Shown in pieces: positions 48,565 to 59,741 of a DNA stretch of 64,000 nt (position 1 is the first letter of the stretch; each line of letters starts with the position of its first letter). This stretch comes from Drosophila persimilis (lineage: Eukaryota > Arthropoda > Insecta > Diptera > Drosophilidae): contig NW_020825289.1 of NCBI RefSeq assembly GCF_003286085.1, positions 17,298,001 through 17,362,000 on the forward strand, given 5' to 3'. The position numbers were made by a program, and so were the translations under genes. The notes beneath the pieces are model-generated. The model was not told where the DNA came from. It worked only from the letters and a program-made list of their open reading frames with translations, and made no database searches.

Positions 48565-48984
48565 CGAAACGCGTTCAGCGACCAACTAAGACTGCCTGGC
48601 TATTGGGTTTGCATATTTAGCACATGTCTGCAATCAGCGATCCGCAAATGCTAATTTCGGATCATTAATAAGTTGGACGCTGGTGAAATCGATTGTCTCT
48701 CTCTTCAGTTTCTTTCCTTTCACGCTTTTTTAGTCATTTCACTTATTTAAACTATATAAGTTTATACTATTTTTATATAAGAGCAAAGCCAAGTGGAGCT
48801 TGATTCTTCGAATTTGAGTAGACTCACTCACGCACTACTACAAACATTCTGGCTCAATCATTTGAAATATAATGATCATACAAAATATGAGATGCGAAAA
48901 ACGGCGAAGCATTTTATTACTCCGCATAGTTCCTTTAGCTTATTTGGATACAAAATAAATTAACAAAAAAAAAAAACAAAAAGG
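48565..48984. other. Spacer between genes I and J
   Basis: Non-coding and AT-rich. It includes the second copy (48781-48810) of the roughly 30-bp sequence seen upstream of gene E and an A-rich run near 48965-48985. Confidence 0.55.
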
Positions 48985-49000
48985 TTTCGCAAAGTAATTT

Positions 49001-49006
49001 TTTATT
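49001..49006 (-). terminator. Polyadenylation signal of gene J
   Basis: Minus-strand AATAAA about 30 bp beyond the spliced stop codon, supporting the two-exon model. Confidence 0.7.
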
Positions 49007-49034
49007 TCATAGTCACAAATATCAGTTTAGACTT

Positions 49035-49693
49035 TCAGCCAGAGTAGCTGGTCTCGATCTGAAATGCAGATTGCTCCAACATAATTGTATGATATTTTTT
49101 CAATGCTTGAATCCACTTACATCCCAGTCGTCCTCGTAAAATGGCATTCTTAGGGTTTGGGTGTTCATCAGCATGACCTCACCGGATCTAAGATTCCGCA
49201 TCAGAATGCGACGCTGCTGATGCCGCCTTCCTGCGGTCGCCCGCCTCCGTGGCAGCATCACGTGAGTTGGGTTCAATTCATGCAGGTTTTGTTTTTCAGC
49301 TAGGGCTCGACCCCCGAGGGTCAGCACTTGGATGTTGGGTTGTGCTGGTTGTCGGAAGAACCAGTTCTTTAAGAGCGTGCGCAGCGGTGTGTTTACGTTG
49401 CTCTGAGTGGGTATCGTGTTCAGCTGAAAGATGCCACTGCCGTTGCCCCAGGGACTGATCACTTGCACGTCCTGGGTGGTTGTGTTTGATTGTATGGTAA
49501 GATTCTTCACCATCTCCAACCACCACGGATAAGGGCGGCCATGATCGGTCGAGTCGAAGATCTGTACGTGGCTCCCATATGGGTTTATGGCCTGAACGTT
49601 GTCGTTCAAGTGTATTTTATTGATTTGATAGATTTGGCCAGAAATTGAGTTGACTTGAAACAGCAGAATGACACAAAGTGATGCGGCCAACAT
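49035..49693 (-). CDS. Gene J: small secreted protein with a 24-nt last coding exon (exons 49121-49693, 49035-49058)
   Basis: I predict 198 residues. I chose the ATG at 49693 (MLAASLCVILLFQVNSISG, signal peptide) because the longer open frame begins only at a TTG. The frame reads through to a stop at 49100, but a strong donor (gat|GTAAGT at 49121/49120) and an acceptor (tgcatttcag| at 49059) bracket a 62-bp intron. Splicing gives the end YEDDWD-IETSYSG. The unspliced end would be WDVSGFKH. The mature chain has QIYQINKIHLNDNVQAINPY near its start, NLTIQSNTTT (sequons), an IQVLTLGGRALAE segment, and a basic Arg-rich stretch (RRRATAGRRHQQRR). Apart from the signal peptide there is no Cys. It is not clearly related to E-H. 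Function unknown; secreted by prediction. Confidence 0.82.
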
Positions 49694-49762
49694 GTTGAAG
49701 ATAATCCCACAGTTCCAGAGTTCAAGTACCAACTAATCGTAAAAGAGTGGGCAGTTCGACCT

Positions 49763-49770
49763 TTTATATA
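49763..49770 (-). promoter_or_regulatory. TATA box of gene J
   Basis: The minus strand reads TATATAAA, with a TTAGTT initiator-like site about 30 bp downstream (near 49731-49736) and the start codon about 40 bp beyond that. Confidence 0.75.
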
Positions 49771-49779
49771 GTCAGAACT

Positions 49780-50480
49780 CTTCGGCTTATCTGAGTTGTA
49801 ATTAATGGATCAGTTTTTCAGTCAAAGATGTCGGCCTGAGTCACTTGTCAATGTCAATGTGGATTCCAAGCTTCTGTTAATTTTTGAAGTGTGTATATTT
49901 CGCGAGAAGTTACCAATATTTTGGAAAGTCTAATCAACATATAATCCAAATCGAAAGCGAAATCTTAGAAACATGTCGATCAAAGAGAACAAAAATTACA
50001 CTTTGATTCCACGAAAACTGTATCATAATCATTCTTCTGAATAATATCTATGTGAAGAATTGCTATATTTCTGTTATTACCGCCTATGAATGAATATGAA
50101 CTCTCATGATCGATCATGCCAAAATTCACTTCTCAATTCCCATAAAATTTAATAAGAAACTTTGATTTTTTCTTGCACCTGCTTTGAGGGCTGGAGTGGA
50201 AACCAGTTGGGCATTAAGAAATGCAAAAATCAACCAAAACATAACCGTTAGACTAATTTCAACGAAAAAAAGCCGCAGCTACGACTATATTGTGGGGCGT
50301 GTTCTGAGCTGATTTTAATAGCTGAATTAATTTGCATGCAAACTTGATGGCTTACTGACGAGACAGTTTCTTTATGAGGTCTTTTGAAAATGCTTTCAAA
50401 GTGGGTTAATGTGTTCAGTGGATCCATGCGATCGATACTGTTTCTGGAAATATAGCTCAGTGGAGCTTTTGCGGCTAGGA
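49780..50480. other. Shared upstream region of divergent genes J and K
   Basis: About 0.7 kb of AT-rich DNA between two divergent TATA promoters (J to the left, K to the right). I see no gene. It is likely to hold control elements for both. Confidence 0.55.
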
Positions 50481-50488
50481 TAGTCAGG

Positions 50489-50525
50489 TATAAATAGCTT
50501 ATTTCGTGCGATCTGTCAATCAGTT
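50489..50525 (+). promoter_or_regulatory. Core promoter of gene K (TATA + Inr)
   Basis: TATAAATA at 50489-50496 and the initiator TCAGTT at 50520-50525, about 32 bp apart. The start codon is 21 bp after the initiator. Confidence 0.85.
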
Positions 50526-50545
50526 CGCAGTGAACATTTCACACC

Positions 50546-51313
50546 ATGCGCATCAAGCTGGCTCTATGCCTCTGCCTGGCGCTCTGCGGAGCACTGGGCC
50601 TGGCTCAGGACGAGCCTGTCGTCGAAAAGGAGGAGCTGGAGAACAGCGCAGAGCTGAGCAGCATCGAGGAGAACGACGCCGAGCATGACTCGTCCCTGTG
50701 GAGGAAGCTGTTCGGCACCGGCGACATCGGCAGCAGTGGCAACTTGGTTATCACCTTCCCAAGCAGCAGCACCACCACTACTAAGAAGCCCAAGACCACG
50801 ACAAAGAAGCCGCACGATTCATATCCCAAGTACCCTCCCTACTACCCTCCGTACTATCCTCCGTACTATCCACCACCTCCTTATCACGGGTACCATCCTC
50901 ATCCCGGCTGGGAACATGGCGGTCACGGCCCTGGCGGCCCTGGAGGACACGGTGGATACGGGCCTGGTGGGCCTGGAGGCCATGGAGGCCCTGGAGGCCC
51001 CGGCGGACACGGCGGACACGGGCCTGGCGGCCCTGGAGGCCCTGGAGGCCCCGGAGGTCACGGGCCTGGCGGCCCTGGCCATCATCACACAACAACAACA
51101 ACTACCACAACAACTACAACGAAGAAGCCTGATCATCCTCACCATCCGCATTATCCATATCCACCACCGCACTACTATCCTCCTTACCCGTACTACCCAC
51201 CCCCACCACCACCTCCACCACGCCCACCACCAAGCCAAGACTCTGACGAGAGCACCGAAGCCCCTGCGAAGCTCTGCAAGAAGGTCATTCCCTTCGGCAT
51301 CCTGTGCTTCTAA
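50546..51313 (+). CDS. Gene K: secreted Pro/Gly/His/Thr-rich protein
   Basis: 255 residues, single exon. Signal peptide 1-20 (MRIKLALCLCLALCGALGLA). An acidic stretch follows (VVEKEELENSAELSSIEEND), then WRKLFGTGDIGSSGNLVITF, which is the most ordered-looking part. After this come Thr/Lys (TTTTKKPKTTTKKP), Pro/Tyr (YPPYYPPYYPP), a Gly/Pro/His repeat of GPGGPGGHGG type, an eleven-Thr run, and a second Pro/Tyr/His block (HYPPPHYYPPYPYY). The end is KLCKKVIPFGILCF, with two Cys. The layout suggests a cross-linked or glycosylated extracellular structural protein; this is inference. It is on the + strand, divergent from gene J, with a strong TATA/Inr promoter. I do not recognise a named gene. Confidence 0.9.
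   Translation: MRIKLALCLCLALCGALGLAQDEPVVEKEELENSAELSSIEENDAEHDSSLWRKLFGTGDIGSSGNLVITFPSSSTTTTKKPKTTTKKPHDSYPKYPPYYPPYYPPYYPPPPYHGYHPHPGWEHGGHGPGGPGGHGGYGPGGPGGHGGPGGPGGHGGHGPGGPGGPGGPGGHGPGGPGHHHTTTTTTTTTTTKKPDHPHHPHYPYPPPHYYPPYPYYPPPPPPPPRPPPSQDSDESTEAPAKLCKKVIPFGILCF
50920..51085 (+). repeat. Gly/Pro/His coding repeat in gene K
   Basis: Imperfect 9-12 bp units rich in ggcggccctgga encode GPGGPGGHGG-type repeats. A short ACA/ACT-rich run follows, encoding poly-Thr. Confidence 0.85.
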
Positions 51314-51396
51314 GCGCGCAGCTTTCCATCGCGATATTCCATATAGAATGAGAGATGAAATAGTAAATACCATATTTATTTCTAATTTATTAAATG

Positions 51397-51402
51397 AATA
51401 AA
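51397..51402 (+). terminator. Polyadenylation signal of gene K
   Basis: AATAAA about 84 bp after the stop codon. Confidence 0.7.
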
Positions 51403-54400
51403 AAATTGGCACACAATCATCAGAATATTTGCTTCTTGAACTGAAACGAGCTATTCAATGTAATATATTTAATTTTATTTTGTTTAATTGGATCGGAGTA
51501 CTGCCCTAGATCTCTTCGATTTTAAAGTTCTGTTCGTATTTAAATTCCCCTCCACACTCGTATGGAGTGTCTCAGTCCAAAAACCAACCAAATTGATTTG
51601 TGATCTGCCCAAATCAGGATGAGTTTTTAACGCCATGTTCGACATCTGGTGTCGCCATGGGGCGTTTTGGAAATTCATCTGTAATTGACATTGACAGCCT
51701 CATTAACATGATTGTTATAACCAGACCAGACCCGAGAGCGGAGTGCAGGGCAAAGGCAAATGTAACCCAATTTAAGCTTTTGTGCTCGCTAGTGATTAAC
51801 ATTTTGAAATCAGTTCGTGACGCACATAAGTTATTCAAATTTATGATTATTCTCAGATGACAAAGAAATGTGTTGGCAGGTGAGGATGAAGGGAATTGGA
51901 GGCATGTCTCATTAAACGAGTAAAGATGAATTTCGATCAGTAAAATAGCCTATGTCTTTTAACTAATAGTAGGCCTATTTATTGGACTCTTTTTGTGCGC
52001 AGACATTCTGGCGACACTAATTAAATGCCCGCCCACCATTACTAAATCAAAACAATTCCAAAGCAGGACAAACAACAGTCAAAAGATGCAGATACTCGTA
52101 CAAAGGCCGGGACAGGACGAGACAGGACCAGTTAACTATTTCCCTCTGTCCTGAGGGGTCGGGTCGGGTCTGTGTGCGTGTTCCGAAAATCGTAAATTCT
52201 GGATGTTGTTAAAAAACTTTTGGCAGAGGCATAAATCTGCGGCCAGCGAACAACAACAGCGAGCGAACAGAAGCAGCACTGAGAAGTCAGTTCACTAACG
52301 AGCCAAAATCGTTGACTGGAAATCCTTGAGCAGGAATAATGCCTATAAATATGCTAGGGAATTGTCTGTGCCCCTTTGTGGGATTCAATTGAGTCGGAGG
52401 CAAAACTTTTACCCAACCAACTGGAGGTCAACATCGTAATTTGTTTGTGCCGAATATGTGGTGGAAAAGTTCGTGGTTCGGGGTGTGGTGGAGCGTTCTT
52501 CAAAGCCAAACGAGGCTCAAAATTACCACTGTTTGTGCGCGCTCGAGGCGATCTATCTGGCAAATCGATGAAGAAATATGTATTGCCTCGGTAGCTGTAG
52601 CTCCGGCTGATTATTTGAACAAAGAAGGTAATTACGCATTGCCACCGGGGCACGGCAAGGGGCAATTACACGCAGATTACCACGTAATTTATGAAATATG
52701 CAAGGGCCAAATGAAATACTATAAAACAGAGCCCCAGACCAGGTCTCTCCCATAAATATGCGAGCCGGCTTAGCCGGCTGCCCATAAACTATGTATATAC
52801 GAGCATATTCTGTTCAAATGTAAATACGAGTATGCCCCATGCTGCTTCTGCCTCTACCCCAGCCGCCTACTTCACTTGACTCTCCTGAGCCTGGCAACCG
52901 TTGCGTCGCGTCGCATCGCGGCGCGTCGTGTCGCGTTGGCGGAAGTACTTGGAGCGGCGGAAATACAAATGAAGTTAGTCATATCAGTGGAACTTACTTA
53001 GCAAACATTTTTATGGTCCTTCGCATTGGGCGTAGAACTTTTTGGCCTGTCTAAAAAACAAAACCGGTCTCGATGCGGCCTTTTTATGTGCTTCGGGACA
53101 CAGTTATTAAAAATTTGATCTTCCAGGAAGCCCCCAAAAGTATTTAAATTGGAATTCGCCTTAAATCTGTTCCGGAATTTCCACCAATTGGCGGGAAAAA
53201 GATGGAAGAAAATCAGCAAAATGAAACAAATTACACTCGATTCGTTTGTGTTTTTGTTAAAGCAATTTGTTCGGCATTTTTTTGTGTATGGGTTTTAAAT
53301 ATAATTTGCACTCAACAAATAAATCGTCCGACTCTCCTTTAGTCGACCCTCGTCTCGTCGCTTGCCCCTCTCCATTTAGCCATTGTTCATGACAATAGAC
53401 GTCTGCGTATGGCTTTTCACTTTAATTGTGTGAAATTATTTTGAAAAAGTGTTCGCGCTCCCCCTCGCTTTTCTCTTTTTGCTTTTGGTTTTTTGTTAAC
53501 GGTTCGTTTAGCACAAGGCCATATTTATTTGAATGGCAGCCTTTCAATGTCGATTTTTATTGTGCGCGTTATAGTAGACTCAAATTGCCTAGACCAAAGA
53601 GATAGAAAGAAAAAGAAAACATTTATTGATGTACACATATTTATGTAGGTATATACAAATGTTCACATATTTTACGAATTTCTTCTGATGAAAAGTCTCT
53701 TTGAGTTCTTCTTAAATACAAATTATATTTTTTGCCTCTTGTAGTTTTAATTACTGTATGGGCGAGTCGCAAAACCTCATAATAGTTGAACATTAATTAA
53801 CTTTCAGTAAGGCCCTAGCTGTTTCGCTGGAAATCCTTGTGCCCCATTAGGTCTATTTACGTCAGAAGTGATTTTAATGAGTTTTTGATATTCCTCCATC
53901 CAAGCGGACCCTCCCCAGACACTAGTCTTCTTTTTGCTCCTGTCCATTTCAGAATGGTTTAAAAAATGTCTGGCCTGGACAGAGTTAGCTGTTAAACCGT
54001 AAAAAGAAACGCAGAAATATATATGGCCACGTCAGTTGTTGTCAAAGTAATCAGAATGTGGTCAGATAAATACAGGATAAATACAGAATAAAGTGTATCT
54101 GTCAGTGGGTGCTCTACTTTAAAAGGTAATTTCTGGTCCTGGCCATTTACCCGTAGCGCCTATTAGGTCTCCCACTCAATGGGATGCGTTTAGTGAAGAC
54201 ACGCAAAAAGTTTAGGAAACACCGCGCCTTGGGTTTTGTTTTTGCTCAGCGCTCGTGGCGTCGTCAACGAAAACAAAAGTCGTCTGCGGCGGAGGCGCCA
54301 AAGCGTAAGACATACACACAAACTCGTTCAGTAGGGCACACTCACACACAGCGAGACCCTCAAGGTCCTTGCTACCTCGTCGCTGTTCCTTTTTTTAATT

Positions 54401-57400
54401 TCTTTAAGAGCTAAGCAGAAATGGCGAAATAAGCATAATTCCAGGCGCCATAAAAACAACAGCACAAGGAACCGCAAGAACAAAATAAATTCACACAATT
54501 TGAAAAACGCAAACACTCAACACGCTGTCAGCCAGGGCTCTGGGCCAGACTCCATCTGCTGCTGCTGCTACCGATGCTCCTGCTGCTGCTGTTCCTGCAG
54601 CTGTTTAATGGCTTCCCCACCCCCTCTATGGTTGAGGGTGGTTGAAGTGGCCGCCTCGCTTTCCCAGGGCCCCGCTCGAGAATGAATTAAAAAAATTTTA
54701 CGACTCGACCGCTTGATTTTCAGCACATTGGTAAAATGGTCGAACCGAAGAGAAACTGGAAGAGGGCCATGACCAAAAGAATTTACCGGAGCACACCTTC
54801 CCAACACACCACCATCCCATTCCAAGTCCTGTGGCTGTATCCGAACCAGAACCAAAACCCCAAAAGCACCACCAAACCGATCCAACCCGACCCGAAGCGA
54901 GTATATAAATGATAACGGGTTTTGGGGTTCGGTTACATCTCTTTCTGAAGATGCGGCCAGTCACGGAGAAATTTATTGATTTTACTAAAATATTTTTATA
55001 GATATTTTATGGTTTAATAGATCTTAACTTTATCTAATGATAGCTTTAATTGTTTGATTTATATTACAGTATACTGAATAGGATAGTATATTCTTAACAA
55101 TTTCCATCATATTTATTGAAGGATACCCTCTGTATATAAACTCTTTGTTCAAGAACATCTTCAACATCCTCGATTCCCAAGTTGTGCTCAAAAGACTCAA
55201 CGATTTCTTTGTTTCTTGTTTATCTCTTAATTTTTGAGATTTCAGAGAAATTCAGGGAACAAACGCAGCCAAGAGCTTGGGCAGCCGACAGTCAGCTCAA
55301 GCTTTTTTTACATCTTTTACGCTTTTCCTTTTGCCGTTTCAGTGGGCCCTAAAGTTTTAATTATTTCATGGCACACTTGAGGGCCCCCTCCTGACCACTC
55401 AATGGTCAGCATGTGCGGTAAATGAGGCTAGAAATTCCAGCTAAGAAAACAATTCAATAATTGGCAATCAGAGGGGGAGATGGTAGATAGAGGGGGCTCT
55501 TAAGCCTGAAAATTAATATCTAGTTACTTCGATGGCTGCCACGCGAACTCGATAAACAAGCTAATTACTTTCTTCTGCCGCAGCCCCTGCCACTGCTACT
55601 GGCACTGGCCCTGTTACTGCTACTGCTCTTTGGCCAGGGGATAATTAGCGGTCAGATGAACTGCGGCCCTGCAAATGAATAAATTGTTACAACGACTGTT
55701 GCAGGCGCATCGCTGTAGGTGCAGATACTCAGCGAAAGTACCCGCAACCAATTAACGGTCACATAAGCTGACCCCCGTCCACCGAATGGGTGCCGCGTCG
55801 TGTTGCAATTGCAGTTTAATTGAGCAGACATGGAAGCCACACGGGGACAGGGACCGAAACGATTGGAAGGGAAATGGGACGGTGGTGTGCCCAACAAAAT
55901 GAGACAAAATGTTCGAAGGCTTAAGCACCTCAATAAATTCCATGTGCCTGCGGTGGCGCCTCCCGAATCTGACAAATTATAAGCGAGTTTTTGAGTGGAG
56001 CGTGTGGCTGTGTGGCTTCGGCTTGAATTATGCGACAGACCCCGCCAGCCATATTAGAGGTGAGAACGGGAAGTGTGCGCCTCTTCAAAATTCAGTCTAT
56101 TAAATCAGTTGGGGAAAAGAACTGAACGAATTATTTATGGCACGCATTTAGGCAGTGATAAAATATGATAAATGCCCAAGAATCTGCCAAGATCTGGTAC
56201 CCAAATGCACCAGTGTCTGTCCCCGAAGAGGCTCCCGTCTGTTGTCTGCCACATGCATAATTTAAGACAAATTGACTATAAATCAAAGTGCTGCTGTACG
56301 CCGAAAAGAGCACCAAACTCAACTGCACACGCTTCTATCTGGACACAGGTGCCACAAAAACAGCAAAAGCAACATCCATAGAAGCCGCATGCCCCATTTT
56401 GACGGCCGCAAAACAATCGCAGGCAGAGAACAGAGCACACACAGGACAAAGCCAACAATTTATTTTAAAATGTTTTATAATTGCGATGCCCTAGAGCTAA
56501 ACTCTGGGTTCAACGATTCAGTCATATAGAAGAATTTGAGAAGATGAGGTACTGTCCTGTACTGTACTACTGTCCTCTATCTGCAGTCCATACATAACCC
56601 ACATCATAACAATCATTGGTCAAATAGGATCCATTCTGGTCAAACAGAATGATGACTCATGAATTTATCACCCAACAGATCTACTGTCAGTAAGAGGCAT
56701 TTTCAACTACCGTTGTGAAAATCTGAACACAACATATGCAATCCTGCCATCCTGAGGATCCACCAGAGAACCCAGACTTCGTCATGGACAATCTGCCAGG
56801 GTTTCCATGTTTTATATGCTGTTTATAACACGTGCATAGAAGGCTCTATAGATCGATGTATAGCAATGCAGCGATGGGCAATGGACGATGCAGATTTAGA
56901 TTTATTTTTGCACAATTTGATGGGGCTATTGTATTTTTTTATTGTTTTCTACTGGCAATAAGCCTTGTTTTTGGGCTGCAATCGGTTTAGGGAAACATAT
57001 AAATCTGCTGGGGAAATACGTGGAAAATGATTTTTCAGTGTGAAGCACGTGCTCCAGCAGTAGCAGTGCCGTGGCCGTGGCCTGCCTGCAGCAGATGCTG
57101 TTCCCTGCATGCAATTAATCACCCTGGCAACCCTGACGCGGACCAAAATTCAATTTTCAAAACTAAACAGCCACAATGGTACTCCTCCTCTTGGCCCCAC
57201 CTGGTCGAGGACCATCAGCTTGCCTCGTTTACCTCTCACGAGTCAGGCAAATGTCTAAAGCCACTAAATATGAACGCAGTTCCTATGGCCCGTTCTCCTG
57301 CTCTGCTCTGCTCTGCTCCTCTTCTCACGCACTTGAGTGGGTGAAGCACCTTTTAGACAGCGCTATGGCACTTCATTTTGCGCACTTTTTAGCAGTCGCA

Positions 57401-58197
57401 AAGCCCGGCCAAAGCCAAGCCAAACCCGGCCAAAACCAACTTAACCCAAGCCAGACCAGACCAGACCAGACCAAAGACCAAGCCCGACCAAGATGCTGGC
57501 GCGTCAGTCAAAGTGCAAGTGGCACTTGTTGCCACTCCAAGCGTGCGGGCACGGAAAACGGAAGTTGACGCAGAGCAGCGCAGAACTAACGTTCGTGGCC
57601 CTGCCACAAGCCCGTCCCCACTTTATAGAAATTGTTTGAGCCTTTCATTCCCCCTCCTTCTCACTGAAGAGCCAAACCCCAATTGCATCTGTGTACGAAT
57701 TTTTGGCTAGAACACAGTTATGGCCAAGAGAGTTGCATGTAGGTTTTCCCTAGGTAAATTTGGAGTTGGCAAAACAAACATTTCATGTGTCCTAATCTGC
57801 CCCTCTGCCTCTGCTCAAAGGATTTTTCGGAGAAAATGCTTGCGAATACTGCGGGCAACAAATGAAAAGCCAGAGCGATACCCGAGGCACTTGAATAAAG
57901 TCTGGGTTTACTATACAAATTAAAAGTTGGGGCCCAAAGAAGCAATAAATCGTACTCGATGTTATAACTTATAACCATGGAGGCCATGGAGGGATATAGG
58001 GCCTCATATGCCTACTCATTCGTTCTGCATTCTATTTTGGTATGTGTGCGTTTCGTTCTCTGGGGAAATTTATTCAAATAAAATAAGGAAATACAATTTA
58101 CAATTTCCAGTGCACAGCATTTTTTTTGGCATGCATTCAGTCAGCCTCTCATTCATCCATTCATTTATTCATTCAGTTGATTTGGCTACGTACGGGT

Positions 58198-58234
58198 GAA
58201 CACTGTACAGTATATAGTGTTCAGTGTACAGTGT
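58198..58234. repeat. Short nested inverted repeat
   Basis: acactgtaca (58200-58209) is the exact reverse complement of tgtacagtgt (58225-58234). A second pair, gaacact / agtgttc, sits within it. Confidence 0.85.
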
Positions 58235-58830
58235 CTTCTCCGCACTCCTTTGAGAATTACTCGTATTTGAAGCGAGCGAGGCAATCCTATCCAAGGCCGA
58301 CGAGAACTTGCCTCCCACGGCTGCTTGTCAATAGCATTAAAATTCTTGAGAAATGAAGATGGAAACTATACGAGAACAAATGTGTAGTGGGCCCGGCCCG
58401 TCTAGACTGTGACCTTTACACTCCAGAACAATAGTTATGCAATCGGTTGGATGGCCCTTAAGAACAAAACTTTAATTGCTTCGAGGCATGGAAAAGTTTT
58501 TTAATCATGAATTTGCGCATTTCGCAGATGGGCGGACCGAGTGGGAGTGGGTATTTTTAGACGCACAACCCACCCCCACATCTATCCACATCCACACACA
58601 TGGCGTTCATTCTACACTCAACTAAACGTACGAGTATGTTTCCTGAGACCTTGGTATCCATCGAAATGGATTAGAAACAACTTTGTCTGCGCCCGAGAGT
58701 ATGCAAAATTATTGAAATTGAGCATTCAATTTATTTGCAAATGGCTTGGCCATATATATTCATCCGAACGAACAGCTTTTGCGTTGTTTTTCCGTTTTCC
58801 GTTTTCAGGATTTTGTTTTTTTATGCCACA

Positions 58831-59041
58831 AACACACACACACACACACATACAAGCGCATGTGGTGGCTGGTGGCTGAAGGGCAGAAGGAGCGCAAAAG
58901 TTTAAGGATAACTGAAATGTACGCACGAAGGCGCCAACATCTATTAAGCTCCAATGGAGAATATAATACGTTATACATATCCAATATATATACACATATA
59001 TCAGAGCATAACTTTTACCATCATGAGAGAGCAATTGTGCA

Positions 59042-59075
<34 letters not shown>
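58831..59075. repeat. CA and GT microsatellites
   Basis: (CA)n at 58831-58850 and (GT)n at 59046-59075, in opposite phase on the + strand and about 200 bp apart. Open frames across them are artefacts. Confidence 0.85.
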
Positions 59076-59077
<2 letters not shown>

Positions 59078-59719
59078 CAACACAATCAATAATTATTTCC
59101 ATATCATTAGATGCCAGATCGGAAAATGAAATGCAAGAGCAAAACAGAAAGTCGTAGATTGCTATATTGCTATATTGGTTTATGAATCACCCTCCCCACC
59201 ATCACTCCCCACCCCGACCGTATACATATCGTCTAAATTGGAAAATTTTTGTTTTCGGTCTTCAGCCAGCTGTTCCTACAAGTTGGCTGAAAACAATCAC
59301 AGGAATTTGTTTGCCCGAAATTTTCTTCTATTAATTTAGCAGGAAGTGCCAGTTTTTCAAGGGGAACAAAACTGCGTGGGTCGTGGGCTTTCGATGAAGC
59401 CGTCTACGATAGCTTCGGAATATTCATAACAATTCAGGGTTTAACTGAATTCCCCCACATGAGCTGCGCGCCCCATTCAAGAGTCTAAAATGTATGAGAA
59501 CCGACCAAATTAAGTTCATTTCCAATTAAGCCAAATGCAGCAAGAAAAGCGAAAAGAAAACGTATAAATATAAGCGAAAAGGAGAGTAGACCCCATAGAA
59601 ATGGGTTGGTCTCGACCGTAGAATGCTGTATACTGTGTAGCAAATTGAATTCGTGAAACGAATCCATCAACACCTTTCCGCTTCCATTTTCTCTCTGTAT
59701 TTACAACTTCATTAAGGTC

Positions 59720-59741
59720 ACTCTCTCTCTCTCTCTCTCTT
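59720..59741. repeat. CT microsatellite
   Basis: A (CT)n tract. Confidence 0.85.

Noticed and set aside
50685-51412. Overlapping long open frames on both strands within gene K
   Set aside because: Low-complexity GC-rich repeats leave several frames open. Only the 50546-51313 frame has a signal peptide and a promoter in place.
54184-54414. Basic 76-residue + strand frame
   Set aside because: No supporting signals; composition follows the local CA/GA-rich DNA.
54902-55140. Two TATATAAA boxes in the right-hand gene desert
   Set aside because: No initiator at the right distance and no open frame longer than a few codons follows; AT-rich chance matches are likely.
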